In this document: positions 17,178 to 24,932 of the stretch, in pieces
Numbering within the stretch: the stretch's first letter is position 1
Layout of the letters: every line of letters begins with the position of its first letter
NCBI GenBank assembly: GCA_958448395.1
Contig: CAUDDP010000014.1
Location: forward strand, 1 to 35,273
Direction: 5' to 3'
Origin: an uncultured Oscillospiraceae bacterium
GTDB taxonomy: Bacteria > Bacillota > Clostridia > Oscillospirales > Ruminococcaceae
DNA: 35,273 nucleotides
Program-made: the position numbers and the translations under genes
The notes under the pieces: generated by a model
Seen by the model: only the letters and a program-made list of their open reading frames with translations
What the model was told of the DNA's origin: nothing
The model's database searches: none

Positions 17178-17511
17178 ACGTCCATGCTGTCACCCCGGCT
17201 GTCCCAATCTGACTGAGGGTAAGTACTGCGAGGAACACAAGCTCCTGCACCCTGACCGACCGTCAGCGGAGAGCCGTGGATACAACAGCAGATGGCGAAA
17301 GCTGTCACAGCAGTATCTCCGCAGGCATCCGCTTTGTGTAAGGTGTCTTGCCAATGGAAAATATACCAAGGCAACTGTTACAGACCACATCATTCCCCAC
17401 CGTAACCGACCGGAACTGATGTGGGACGAGAGTAATTTTCAGGCATTGTGTAAGTCCTGCCATGACAAGAAAACATGGACTGAGGACAAGAACCCTGAAT
17501 ACACCTACTGA
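17161..17511 (+). CDS. HNH endonuclease next to terminase
   Basis: A 116-residue HNH nuclease. An N-terminal CCHPGCPNL...YCEEH zinc knuckle precedes the core with CVRCLANGK, ATVTDHIIPH and NFQALCKSCHDKKT, which supplies the HNH-type metal site and structural cysteines. HNH proteins encoded beside the small terminase gene stimulate or specify genome packaging cuts in several phage groups. The ATG at 17161 is 10 bases after GAGGAG; one at 17152 would add MTA. Confidence 0.9.
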   Translation: MPRKSKRPCCHPGCPNLTEGKYCEEHKLLHPDRPSAESRGYNSRWRKLSQQYLRRHPLCVRCLANGKYTKATVTDHIIPHRNRPELMWDESNFQALCKSCHDKKTWTEDKNPEYTY

Positions 17512-17622
17512 CCGCCGGGGGCGTAAAAATCCCTAAAATCAGAATAAAAATCTACCGGCGCGCCCTCAAACACACAAAAATCAAGGTTCAAACGCCCTAT
17601 TAACCCCTTGAATATTATCACA

Positions 17623-17654
17623 AGCCGAAACTGCCGAAGTTTCGGCTATTTTTA
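17623..17654 (+). terminator. intrinsic terminator before terminase small subunit
   Basis: AGCCGAAACT (17623-17632) pairs with AGTTTCGGCT (17638-17647), loop of 5, then ATTTTTAT. The 166-base gap also holds a GGCGCGCC palindrome near 17562, and no gene. Confidence 0.8.
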
Positions 17655-17677
17655 TACCTAAAGGCAGGTGAAGAATT

Positions 17678-18238
17678 ATGGCGAAGGACGGTACAAACCG
17701 TGGCGGCAGACGTGTCCGTGCAGGAGATAAGCCAAAGGCTCTGGCGGATAAGATTGCTGATGGTAAAGATGCCAACATTATCGAGTTTAATGCTCCGGAA
17801 TTGGAGGCAGTAGATTTAGACGATGCTGCCGATTTGGTTGGTGCGGATATGCCGTCACCAAGCGAATATCTGTCGGCACACCAGAAGAACGGCAAGCCGC
17901 TCGGTGCAGATGAAATTTACAAGGAAACATGGCTTTGGCTGAAAAATCGCGGCTGCGAAAAACTGGTCAATAAGCGTCTGCTGGAAAGTTATTCTCAGGC
18001 GTTCGCACGATTTATTCAGTGCGAAGAGGCACTCAGTTCCTACGGACTACTGGGAAAGCATCCGACAACGGGCGGTGTCATTGCCTCGCCGTTCGTGCAG
18101 ATGAGTCAGACATTTCAGAAACAGGCAAATCTGCTCTGGTATGAGATTTTTGACATCGTGAAGCAGAACTGTACCACCAAATTTGACGGCTCTCCGCAGG
18201 ACGATTTAATGGAGCAGCTATTAAGCAGCAGAAAGTGA
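17678..18238 (+). CDS. terS: phage terminase small subunit, P27 family
   Basis: A 186-residue P27-type small terminase. The N-terminus GRRVRAGDKPKALADKIADG is typical, followed by PSEYLSAHQKNGKPLGADEIYKETW and a helical oligomerisation domain (LLESYSQAFARFIQCEEAL). It recognises the packaging site on phage DNA and recruits the large subunit. The large subunit gene normally follows directly, but here it begins about 9.8 kb downstream. AGGTGAAG precedes the ATG. Confidence 0.88.
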   Translation: MAKDGTNRGGRRVRAGDKPKALADKIADGKDANIIEFNAPELEAVDLDDAADLVGADMPSPSEYLSAHQKNGKPLGADEIYKETWLWLKNRGCEKLVNKRLLESYSQAFARFIQCEEALSSYGLLGKHPTTGGVIASPFVQMSQTFQKQANLLWYEIFDIVKQNCTTKFDGSPQDDLMEQLLSSRK

Positions 18239-18245
18239 GGAATTT

Positions 18246-18407
18246 ATGAAATCAAATACAGACACACAATTCTGGCGTGACTTAAAAAACAGCCGTCAGC
18301 ATCTCACCAGACAGCAGTACAGAACACTAAAAGGTCAGGCGGCGAACGGAAGAGTTATGGACGCTCGTAAGGGACTGCAAAAAATCCTGCACAGGAGGGC
18401 TGGCTGA
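18246..18407 (+). CDS. small phage protein, 53 residues, function unknown
   Basis: The frame begins ATGAAATCAAATACAGACAC and encodes a basic protein with DTQFWRDLKNSRQHLTRQQY and VMDARKGLQKILHRRAG. GAGGAA lies 4 bases before the ATG, seven bases after the TerS stop, and its stop overlaps the methyltransferase start (TGATG). Tight coupling on both sides supports a real gene. I do not recognise a family. Confidence 0.6.
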   Translation: MKSNTDTQFWRDLKNSRQHLTRQQYRTLKGQAANGRVMDARKGLQKILHRRAG

Positions 18408-19687
18408 TGCAAACGACTACAGAATTTCAGCTTGTAGATATTGACAAGCTTGTGCCATATGCGAACAATGCTCGTACCCACAGCAAGGAACAGATTCTGA
18501 AATTACGCTCTTCTCTGCGTGAGTTTGGATTTGTCAATCCTGTTATCATTGACAAGGATTTTAATGTCATTGCCGGACATGGAAGAATTATTGCAGCAAA
18601 GGAAGAGGGCATTTCAGAAATCCCATGCGTGTATGCCGACCACCTGACGGATGCACAGAAGAAAGCCTACATCCTCGCCGATAACAGAATGGCATTGGAT
18701 GCAGGCTGGGACGAAGATTTGCTTGCCGTTGAAGTGGAAGAACTCCAGAATCTCGGTTTTGACCTTGGTCTTACCGGATTTGATGAAAAAGAACTGGCGG
18801 ACTTGTTTGCATCGGATGAAGATGCCCAGCAGGATGATTTTGACGTTGATGCAGAACTGGAAAAACCATGCTTCTCTAAATCCGGCGATGTATGGCATCT
18901 CGGCAGGCACACTGTTATCTGTGGCGATTCCACGCTGCCCGAAACCTATACGGCTCTGCTCGGCGACACCAAAGTCAACCTCGTCTGCACAGATCCGCCG
19001 TACCTTGTAAACCTCGAAAGTACATCGGGAAAAATCAAGAACGATGATTTGGACGATGAAAAGGGCTATGAGTTTCTGAAATCAGCCTTTAAACGTTTCC
19101 ACGAAAATATGGCTAAAGATGCGAGTATTTACGTTTTCTATGCCACTTCAAAAGCAAGAGTTTTCCACGATGCTTACGAAGATGCAGGATTCAAAGTCGG
19201 AGCTGGACTTGTCTGGAAGAAAGACCGTCTTGTACTTACCCGCACCGACTGGAAATACATTCATGAGCCGATTATCTGGGGATGGCGGAAAGACGGAAAG
19301 CACATTTGGTACGGCGACCAGAAGCAGAAAACAGTTTTTGAGTTTGACCGTACTAAAAATTCCAAGGAGGACGGCTGCGGTCACCCATCAAGTAAGCCTG
19401 TTCCGCTGATTGCCTACCTGATTCAGCAATGCACGCAGACAAATGGCATGGTGCTGGATGGATTCCTTGGCAGTGCATCAACATTGATTGCCTGTGAACA
19501 GCTTGACCGCATTTGCTATGGCGTGGAGCTTGAACCGAAGTTTGTAGATGTTGCTGTTGAAAGGTACATTAAGCTGCATGATGGCAAATTTGACGATGTG
19601 TATCTGATTCGTGATGGGCAGAAACTGCACTACGAGGAAGTAGTGGCGAATATGCCGGAAAGTAAGCCTGCCGATGACCAAACGTGA
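18407..19687 (+). CDS. ParB-like domain plus beta-class N4/N6 DNA methyltransferase
   Basis: A 426-residue fusion. Residues 5-110 form a ParB/Srx-type domain (DKLVPYANNARTHSKEQI, VIAGHGR, AYILADNR). Residues 160-405 form an amino-methyltransferase with DPPY (196-199) before the SAM-binding DGFLGSAS (351-358), the order of the beta class that methylates adenine N6 or cytosine N4. HPSSKPVPL is also typical. Phage copies protect DNA from host restriction or regulate packaging. No restriction enzyme is adjacent. GGAGG lies 7 bases before the ATG, and a four-base overlap is absent only by one base. Confidence 0.9.
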   Translation: MQTTTEFQLVDIDKLVPYANNARTHSKEQILKLRSSLREFGFVNPVIIDKDFNVIAGHGRIIAAKEEGISEIPCVYADHLTDAQKKAYILADNRMALDAGWDEDLLAVEVEELQNLGFDLGLTGFDEKELADLFASDEDAQQDDFDVDAELEKPCFSKSGDVWHLGRHTVICGDSTLPETYTALLGDTKVNLVCTDPPYLVNLESTSGKIKNDDLDDEKGYEFLKSAFKRFHENMAKDASIYVFYATSKARVFHDAYEDAGFKVGAGLVWKKDRLVLTRTDWKYIHEPIIWGWRKDGKHIWYGDQKQKTVFEFDRTKNSKEDGCGHPSSKPVPLIAYLIQQCTQTNGMVLDGFLGSASTLIACEQLDRICYGVELEPKFVDVAVERYIKLHDGKFDDVYLIRDGQKLHYEEVVANMPESKPADDQT

Positions 19688-19892
19688 ATGTGCGATCATT
19701 ACCGCATACACGGATATTTCCATGCTGCAAGGCAGTGATCTGAAATACCTGTACCACTATCTGTCGAAGTTCATCGACCGCCCAATCTACACTCATGAGA
19801 TACCTGCGGTGTGTATGCAGTTCAGAGAGCAGATAAAAAAGGATTTTATTGAACTGTGCAGGAATGCAAAGGAGGCAGATAATGAAAAATAA
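19674..19892 (+). CDS. small phage protein (DUF7736-like)
   Basis: A 72-residue protein beginning TKRECAIITAYTDISMLQGS and containing KFIDRPIYTHEIP, the two blocks I associate with DUF7736-type phage proteins. Function is unknown. It overlaps the end of the upstream methyltransferase by 14 bases and the start of the cytosine methyltransferase by 11, so it is translated as part of the methyltransferase unit. Confidence 0.65.
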   Translation: MTKRECAIITAYTDISMLQGSDLKYLYHYLSKFIDRPIYTHEIPAVCMQFREQIKKDFIELCRNAKEADNEK

Positions 19893-21948
19893 AACATTGA
19901 CTCTCGGAAGCCTCTTCGACGGTTCAGGAGGCTTTCCTCTTGCCGGATTGCTCTGTGGCATCACTCCGAAGTGGGCATCTGAAATTGAACCGTTCCCGAT
20001 TGCTGTTACAAAAAAGCGTCTGCCCATGATGAAACACATGGGAGATGTTTCAAAAATCAAAGGAAGAGATCTTGAGCCTGTGGACATTATCACATTCGGC
20101 AGTCCGTGTCAGGACATGAGTATTGCAGGAAAACGCTCCGGGCTGGAAGGTTCACGCTCTAATCTCTTCTTTCAAGCAATCAGAATCATCAAAGAAATGA
20201 GGTGTGCAACAAATGGCAAATATCCAAGATTCGCAGTGTGGGAGAATGTCCTCGGCTGTCAATCCTCCAATGAAGGAGACGACTTTCGCCGAGTCATCGA
20301 AGAATTCTGCCGGGTTAAAGATGAATCCATATCTGTTCCTAAACCTACAAAGTGGACAAAAGCCGGATATATTGTGGGAAATGATTACTCCATCGCATGG
20401 CGCCTGCTGGACAGTCAACACTTCGGAGTCGCTCAGAGACGCAGACGTCTGTTTGCTGTCGCAGATTTTGGAGGTCGGTGTGCCACCAAAATATTATTTG
20501 AGTCCGAAAGCGTGTCAGGGTATTCTCCGGAGAGCTTCCATTCGTGGCAAAGAGCTGCCGAGGGTACTGAAAATGGCTCTGGAACGGCAGGCACAGTCTG
20601 TATGTGCGACCAAGGCGGAGAGCGAATTGACATCCTGACGGATAAGACTTCCACCCTGAGAGCTGAGGCACATCATCCGCCTTGCGTAATGGAATCCGCA
20701 GGATTCTGCACGGAGCATTCCGCCAAGGCACGTGGTATCGGCTACGAAAAGGAAACTTCTCCGACACTCCGTGCGGGAGTCGTTCCGGCGGCGATTGCTC
20801 TTGAAAATCATCCTGCTGACAGCAGAGTGAAAATCTCAGATGATAATATTTGTCAGACGCTCACGAACCGCTGTGGAACAGGCGGAGGAAATGTTCCGCT
20901 TCTGCTGGATACTCCCAAAACCATGAAAATTCGCTGCGGAAAATCCGGCGGGGGCAAGGGTATTTTAGTGCAGGATGATAAATCAGCTACTCTCGCTTGT
21001 AACAATGATCAGACTGTATTCGTTCTGAAAGCATATGGGATCTGCTCCAAACACAGCAATTCTATGATGTCAGACAATCCAAAAAGCGGATTTTATGAAG
21101 CTGATACGGCAAGAACAATTGATACAGGCAATCAATCACCCTGCAAAAATCAGGGTGGCATGGTAGTTATTGAGGGCAACGGCTCTCGCCCGTCACATCA
21201 TGGTGACGGCTATAAAGAATCTGATACGATGTATACTTTGAACTGTACAGAAAATCATGCAATTGCGTATGGCATCAGCAGACCTGCATTTAATCAGGGC
21301 TACAACGCAATGTTCAGCTTCCAGATTGAGGAGGAGTCGCAGCCCACTATGGTTGCAAAAGGTCCGGGTGCTGTCGCTGCGCCTGTGTATTCCACAAGCA
21401 AAAGTTCCTACCACACCATTGCAGAAGAGGAAAAAGCCGGAACACTCGTTGCATCGGATTACAAAGATCCTCCGACTGCGGCTCATTCGTTTTATCCTCA
21501 GATGAAAGCTGAAAGTCAATGCTTTTCTACAGAAGTTTCAAATACTCTTGTAAACGGCACAAATCCCGGTCATCAAAACGGAGTGCTTCAGCCAACGGAT
21601 GTGGAATATATTGTGAGACGGCTCACCCCATCTGAATGTGCAAAATTACAGGGTTTCCCGTCTTGGTGGTGCAAGGGACTGGAAAATCCAAATCCTACTG
21701 AATACGAGATAGATGAATGGATGAAGATTTTTGAAACATACCGTCTTGCGGTAAATCCCGACAGCAAGCCGAAAACACGGAAAGCCGTGGAGAAATTCCT
21801 CAAAAATCCGCACAGCGATTCTGCCGAGTACCGCCTTTGGGGCAACGGTGTGTCACTTCCGGTTGTGTGGTTTGTTTTAGCGGGAATTGCCTATTTTGCG
21901 AACCTTGGAGCAAATTGTGAACGAAGTGATACTAAGGCAGAAAATTAA
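19882..21948 (+). CDS. phage C5-cytosine DNA methyltransferase with a repeat-filled target domain
   Basis: A 688-residue Dcm-type enzyme. Motif I is TLGSLFDGSGGFPLAG (7-22), motif IV GSPCQDMS with nucleophile Cys76, motif VI ENVLG (121-125), motif VIII QRRRRLFAV and motif IX RRLTPSECAKLQGFP; motif X is LWGNGVSLPVV near the end. Between VIII and IX lies an insert of about 370 residues (205-575) with nine degenerate repeats centred on S-x-T-L. It probably methylates phage DNA against restriction. The ATG at 19882 has AAGGAGG 9 bases upstream; a longer frame starts inside the previous gene. No partner nuclease is present. Confidence 0.92.
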   Translation: MKNKTLTLGSLFDGSGGFPLAGLLCGITPKWASEIEPFPIAVTKKRLPMMKHMGDVSKIKGRDLEPVDIITFGSPCQDMSIAGKRSGLEGSRSNLFFQAIRIIKEMRCATNGKYPRFAVWENVLGCQSSNEGDDFRRVIEEFCRVKDESISVPKPTKWTKAGYIVGNDYSIAWRLLDSQHFGVAQRRRRLFAVADFGGRCATKILFESESVSGYSPESFHSWQRAAEGTENGSGTAGTVCMCDQGGERIDILTDKTSTLRAEAHHPPCVMESAGFCTEHSAKARGIGYEKETSPTLRAGVVPAAIALENHPADSRVKISDDNICQTLTNRCGTGGGNVPLLLDTPKTMKIRCGKSGGGKGILVQDDKSATLACNNDQTVFVLKAYGICSKHSNSMMSDNPKSGFYEADTARTIDTGNQSPCKNQGGMVVIEGNGSRPSHHGDGYKESDTMYTLNCTENHAIAYGISRPAFNQGYNAMFSFQIEEESQPTMVAKGPGAVAAPVYSTSKSSYHTIAEEEKAGTLVASDYKDPPTAAHSFYPQMKAESQCFSTEVSNTLVNGTNPGHQNGVLQPTDVEYIVRRLTPSECAKLQGFPSWWCKGLENPNPTEYEIDEWMKIFETYRLAVNPDSKPKTRKAVEKFLKNPHSDSAEYRLWGNGVSLPVVWFVLAGIAYFANLGANCERSDTKAEN
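21909..21934. repeat. 26-bp direct repeat, copy 1 (inside the 3' end of dcm)
   Basis: Begins AGCAAATTGTGAAC and ends GATACTA; 23 of 26 bases match copy 2 at 22637-22662. The two copies flank the RHH/SLOG gene pair. Confidence 0.65.
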
Positions 21949-22148
21949 CTCCTGCGTGACGGCTTTACATTCAAATCCGGACTGATTTCTCCATCAATTT
22001 TGCCGTTTTCTCTTTCAAAAGCAAGAATACGGTCACGGACAAGACACAGCACTTCGCTGTTGACCGAACGTCCCTCATAATCGGCAATATAGCCTATCTT
22101 TTTAAGCATCTCCTCTTCAAATCTGATCGATACACTTTTCGTAGCCAT
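21945..22148 (-). CDS. ribbon-helix-helix (Arc/CopG-like) DNA-binding protein
   Basis: A 67-residue protein and the only gene in prophage 1 read right to left. KSVSIRFEEEMLKKIGYIADYEGRSVNSE... has the strand-helix-helix pattern of RHH dimers, with SVSIRF as the base-reading strand. AAGGAG precedes the ATG. It is divergent from the SLOG gene; the shared gap holds a 17-bp palindrome that it could bind. Its end overlaps dcm by four bases tail to tail. It probably regulates itself and its neighbour (inference). Confidence 0.78.
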   Translation of the reverse strand: MATKSVSIRFEEEMLKKIGYIADYEGRSVNSEVLCLVRDRILAFERENGKIDGEISPDLNVKPSRRS

Positions 22149-22203
22149 AAAACAATCTCCTTTTCTGAATATATTATATGTTTATTTTACAGCTATTCTG
22201 TGG

Positions 22204-22235
22204 TATAATGTAGTGTATAGATATACGGTATATCT
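22204..22235 (+). promoter_or_regulatory. promoter -10 with 17-bp palindromic operator
   Basis: TATAAT (22204-22209, preceded by TG-like TGTGG) and then AGATATACGGTATATCT (22219-22235), a perfect 8-1-8 palindrome at the expected transcription start of the SLOG gene. The -35 is weak (TTTATT, 22181-22186). Likely RHH-protein operator. Confidence 0.6.
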
Positions 22236-22265
22236 ACAAAATTTCAGAAAAGGACGGATTGAAAC

Positions 22266-22607
22266 ATGAAAGTCGCAATTATTGGTTCAAGAAATCTGGG
22301 AGTTATCGGTATGGAAAATTTCCTGCCGGAGAATGTCACAGAAATTGTAAGCGGAGGTGCAAGAGGTATCGACACCTGTGCAAGAGAATATGCACAGGCA
22401 AACGGCATCAAGCTGACAGAGTTTCTGCCCGACTACAGCCGTTACGGAAGAGGTGCTCCGCTGAAACGGAATCTCGAAATCATCGCTTATGCAGATGTGG
22501 TGCTTGCCTTCTGGGACGGAAAATCACGCGGCACAAAGTATGTCATTGACAACTGCCAAAAGCAGAATGTTCCCATTAAGGTGTATCTTTACAAGCCTGA
22601 AAAATAA
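22266..22607 (+). CDS. SLOG-domain protein (DUF2493/DprA-LOG-like)
   Basis: A 113-residue Rossmann-like protein: KVAIIGSRNL (2-11), IVSGGARGIDTCAREYA (27-43) and GRGAPLKRNLEIIAYADVVLAFWDG. This is the nucleotide-binding SLOG fold found in DprA, LOG and DUF2493 proteins. Stand-alone members are common on phages and in defence or signalling contexts and may sense nucleotide derivatives; no effector is fused here. It is divergent from the RHH gene and lies within the segment bounded by the 26-bp repeats. Confidence 0.82.
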   Translation: MKVAIIGSRNLGVIGMENFLPENVTEIVSGGARGIDTCAREYAQANGIKLTEFLPDYSRYGRGAPLKRNLEIIAYADVVLAFWDGKSRGTKYVIDNCQKQNVPIKVYLYKPEK

Positions 22608-22636
22608 AAAGCCTGCCAAATCCAGCAGACTTCTGT

Positions 22637-22662
22637 AGCAAATTGTGAACAAACCGATACTA
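22637..22662. repeat. 26-bp direct repeat, copy 2
   Basis: Non-coding copy of 21909-21934, differing at three positions. It lies 30 bases after the SLOG stop. Confidence 0.65.
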
Positions 22663-22741
22663 TGTTATTTTCCAAATTTACATAAAGTTATCATGTAGAA
22701 TAATGGCAGATTTTTGCCCGATATTTCGTTATATCTCACAC

Positions 22742-22770
22742 TTGCTATTTGTGAAGAAACGAGTTAATAT
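22742..22770 (+). promoter_or_regulatory. cassette promoter 1
   Basis: TTGCTA, 17 bases, TAATAT. Upstream 22713-22726 carries TTTTTGCCCGATAT, also seen before cassette promoters 4 and 5. Drives the 22820 gene. Confidence 0.65.
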
Positions 22771-22819
22771 GTGACTACAATCAAAACCGCAGCAAGCGGC
22801 GAAAAATGGAGGTAATCAC

Positions 22820-23476
22820 ATGAATATTGAATTCAATCTCACAGGCGGGGAACGCAAAAAGCTGGTAAGAGCAGTCAGCGAAATAACTGGAATTCCTGCC
22901 GAGTATCAGTATATGCCGACCTGTGCATACAACATCGGAGAGCATTACACTGTCACCAAGGACGGAACGCTTATCATCAGCAATGATGCGGAAGAAAAGG
23001 AAGTCCACAATCTGCTGTCAAGACTGGAACAGCAGGGCTATTCTGCGGCAGCGGACGACACCAAACTTACCGTGCAGATGCCGCGGGATTTCCTTGATGA
23101 AAGAACACTGAATAGAATCAGGCGGATTCTTGAAAACAAGGGTGAACTGTTCAAAACTGCATTCCAGACCGACAGTCTTGATTTTCAGATAACAGAAAAG
23201 ACCGTGGATTTCCCGTGGTTCACGATTGAACAGGACGGAGATGCAGATGCGTACTGCACCTTTATTTCCATGCTCTGCGAGTTTGCAAAAAATCTGAATC
23301 GCATCAACAACAAGCCCGATACCAGCGATAATCCAAAGTATGCAATGAGATGTTTTCTGCTCCGCTTGGGCATGATTGGTGCAGACTTCAAGGCAACAAG
23401 AAAAGTGCTTCTTCGCAATCTTTCAGGAAGTTCAGCGTTCAGACATGGAGGTGTAAACGATGCGGTTTCCGAATGA
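22820..23476 (+). CDS. 'virulence-related protein' family of mobile elements, function unknown
   Basis: A 218-residue protein starting NIEFNLTGGERKKLVRAVSE, the usual opening of a family often labelled virulence protein in Bacillota mobile elements; there is no evidence for a virulence role. Residues 44-90 form a second small domain (TVTKDGTLIISND). The last 40 residues (NPKYAMRCFLLRLGMIG...) match the C-terminus of the nearby amidoligase, 22 identical of 40, so the two share a module. It has its own promoter and GGAGG before the ATG. Its end overlaps the DUF4314 gene by 17 bases. Confidence 0.75.
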   Translation: MNIEFNLTGGERKKLVRAVSEITGIPAEYQYMPTCAYNIGEHYTVTKDGTLIISNDAEEKEVHNLLSRLEQQGYSAAADDTKLTVQMPRDFLDERTLNRIRRILENKGELFKTAFQTDSLDFQITEKTVDFPWFTIEQDGDADAYCTFISMLCEFAKNLNRINNKPDTSDNPKYAMRCFLLRLGMIGADFKATRKVLLRNLSGSSAFRHGGVNDAVSE

Positions 23477-23699
23477 AAAGGAGCTTGCAATGCTCCGAGA
23501 AAAATATCCAACAGGAACAATGGTGCGGCTTATCTCGATGAACGACAAGCAAGCACCGCCTGTCGGAACAATCGGCGAGGTTCAGTTTGTTGATGATGTG
23601 GGCAGCGTCCACGTTCACTGGCGGAACGGCAGCAGTCTTGCTGTGATTCCCGATGTTGATGTCGTGGAAATTCTGAACACCCTTGGGAGCGATTTTTAA
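23460..23699 (+). CDS. DUF4314 protein
   Basis: A 79-residue protein. KYPTGTMVRLISMNDKQAPP and GTIGEVQFVDDVGSVHVHW are the DUF4314 core, a small beta-barrel resembling an SH3-like fold; function is unknown. It is common on gut Bacillota phages and integrative elements. It starts inside the previous gene's last codons and is co-transcribed with it. Confidence 0.82.
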   Translation: MRFPNEKELAMLREKYPTGTMVRLISMNDKQAPPVGTIGEVQFVDDVGSVHVHWRNGSSLAVIPDVDVVEILNTLGSDF

Positions 23700-23814
23700 T
23701 AGAGAACGCTTCTCCATTGTATCCAAGTATACCATAGAAAAGCAAGTTTATCAAGTGTGTATTTACACCAGACTTTCGGCGAAATACAGCCCAAAAGATT
23801 GTGTAGTAATGGTA

Positions 23815-23843
23815 TTGATATATCCTCCGTTATGCGGTAATAT
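23815..23843 (+). promoter_or_regulatory. cassette promoter 2
   Basis: TTGATA, 17 bases ending GCGG, TAATAT, then ACACAACGAAAGGGAAC. Drives the amidoligase gene. The 201-base gap (23700-23900) holds nothing else I can name. Confidence 0.7.
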
Positions 23844-23900
23844 GTAACACAACGAAAGGGAACGAACCCTTAAAAAAGCCGAAAAACGGAGGAAAACACG

Positions 23901-24842
23901 ATGAACGAAAAAACAAGAACGCAGATTGAGAACCTTAAAAATCAGACCATTGGAGTGGAGATTGAGATGAACCACATCACCAGAAACAAGGCTGCACAGG
24001 TTGCCGCAGAGTTCTTCGGAACAGGCAGATTTGAAAATACAGCAAGCAGAAACGGATACTACACTTGGTCAGCTTGGGATTCGCAGGGCAGAGAATGGAA
24101 ATTTCAGCGAGATGTATCAATCGCAGGATGCGACAGCGAAAAATGCGAGCTGGTAACTCCGATACTCCACTACGAGGACATCGAAACCTTGCAGGAGCTT
24201 GTAAGAAAACTTCGCAAGGCAGGAGCAATCAGCCACGCAGGAATCGGGGCTGGGGTGCACATTCACATTGGTGCAAACGGTCACACTCCACAGAGCCTGA
24301 GAAACCTTGCCAACATCATGGCAAGCCACGAAAGATTGATAGCTGATGCTTTGAAAATAGACCAAGGCAGAATCAACCGCTACTGCCGAACGGTAAATCC
24401 CACTTTCATCGAGCAGCTCAACAAAAAGAAACCCAGAACAATGGCACAGCTTGCAGACATCTGGTACACGGCAAACAACGCAGACTACGGCAGAAACCAG
24501 CACTACAACGACAGCCGATACCATATGACAAATTATCATGCAGTATTTACAAAAGGCACGATTGAATTCCGATGCTTCAACTTCGACAAGCCTGCCGACG
24601 GCAAGAAAAACGGACTTCACGCAGGACAGCTCAAGAGTTGGATTCAGCTTTGCCTTGCACTTTCCGAAATGGCAAAGGAACTGAAAACGGCAAGCCCCAA
24701 GCCGCAGCAGACCGAGAATCCGAAATTCGCAATGCGGACTTGGCTGATTAGGCTTGGCATGGTTGGCGAAGAATTCGCCACAGCAAGGGATTTTCTTACA
24801 AGAAACCTTGACGGCAATGCCGCATGGAGATACGGAGCATAA
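23901..24842 (+). CDS. amidoligase (COOH-NH2 ligase, GCS/glutamine synthetase-like fold)
   Basis: A 313-residue enzyme of the amidoligase_2 family, which uses ATP to join a carboxylate to an amine through an acyl phosphate. Active-site landmarks are GVEIEMN (Glu20, Glu22), CELVTPIL (Glu83), GVHIHIG (His120, His122) and TIEFRCFN (Glu222, Arg224). Residues 273-313 form a tail module shared with the 22820 protein. Phage members have been linked to peptide tagging or small peptide-like metabolites, often with a gamma-glutamylcyclotransferase-like enzyme, and one follows here. Substrates are unknown. It has its own promoter and GGAGG before the ATG. Confidence 0.88.
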   Translation: MNEKTRTQIENLKNQTIGVEIEMNHITRNKAAQVAAEFFGTGRFENTASRNGYYTWSAWDSQGREWKFQRDVSIAGCDSEKCELVTPILHYEDIETLQELVRKLRKAGAISHAGIGAGVHIHIGANGHTPQSLRNLANIMASHERLIADALKIDQGRINRYCRTVNPTFIEQLNKKKPRTMAQLADIWYTANNADYGRNQHYNDSRYHMTNYHAVFTKGTIEFRCFNFDKPADGKKNGLHAGQLKSWIQLCLALSEMAKELKTASPKPQQTENPKFAMRTWLIRLGMVGEEFATARDFLTRNLDGNAAWRYGA

Positions 24843-24858
24843 CGCAGGTGATTTCCTC

Positions 24859-24924
24859 CTGCTGCCCTGACCGCCACCTATGGGTGGCTTAAGGCAGTAG
24901 AAGGAAGTTTCCTTCGGAAAGGAA
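24859..24924 (+). ncRNA. structured leader with a Shine-Dalgarno-covering hairpin
   Basis: CTGCTGCC (24859-24866) pairs with GGCAGTAG (24893-24900), enclosing GCCACC-TATG-GGTGGC. Next, TTCCTT (24909-24914) pairs with AAGGAA (24919-24924), which contains the ribosome site of the following gene. No T run follows, so regulation of translation is more likely than termination. Confidence 0.5.
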
Positions 24925-24932
24925 CGATTGCA

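Noticed and set aside
17555..17570. GGCGCGCC palindrome as a functional site
   Set aside because: A single short GC palindrome before the terminase gene gives no evidence of function by itself.
22820..23476. A virulence role for the 22820 protein
   Set aside because: The family name is a legacy label; nothing in the sequence (no secretion signal, no toxin motif) supports it.
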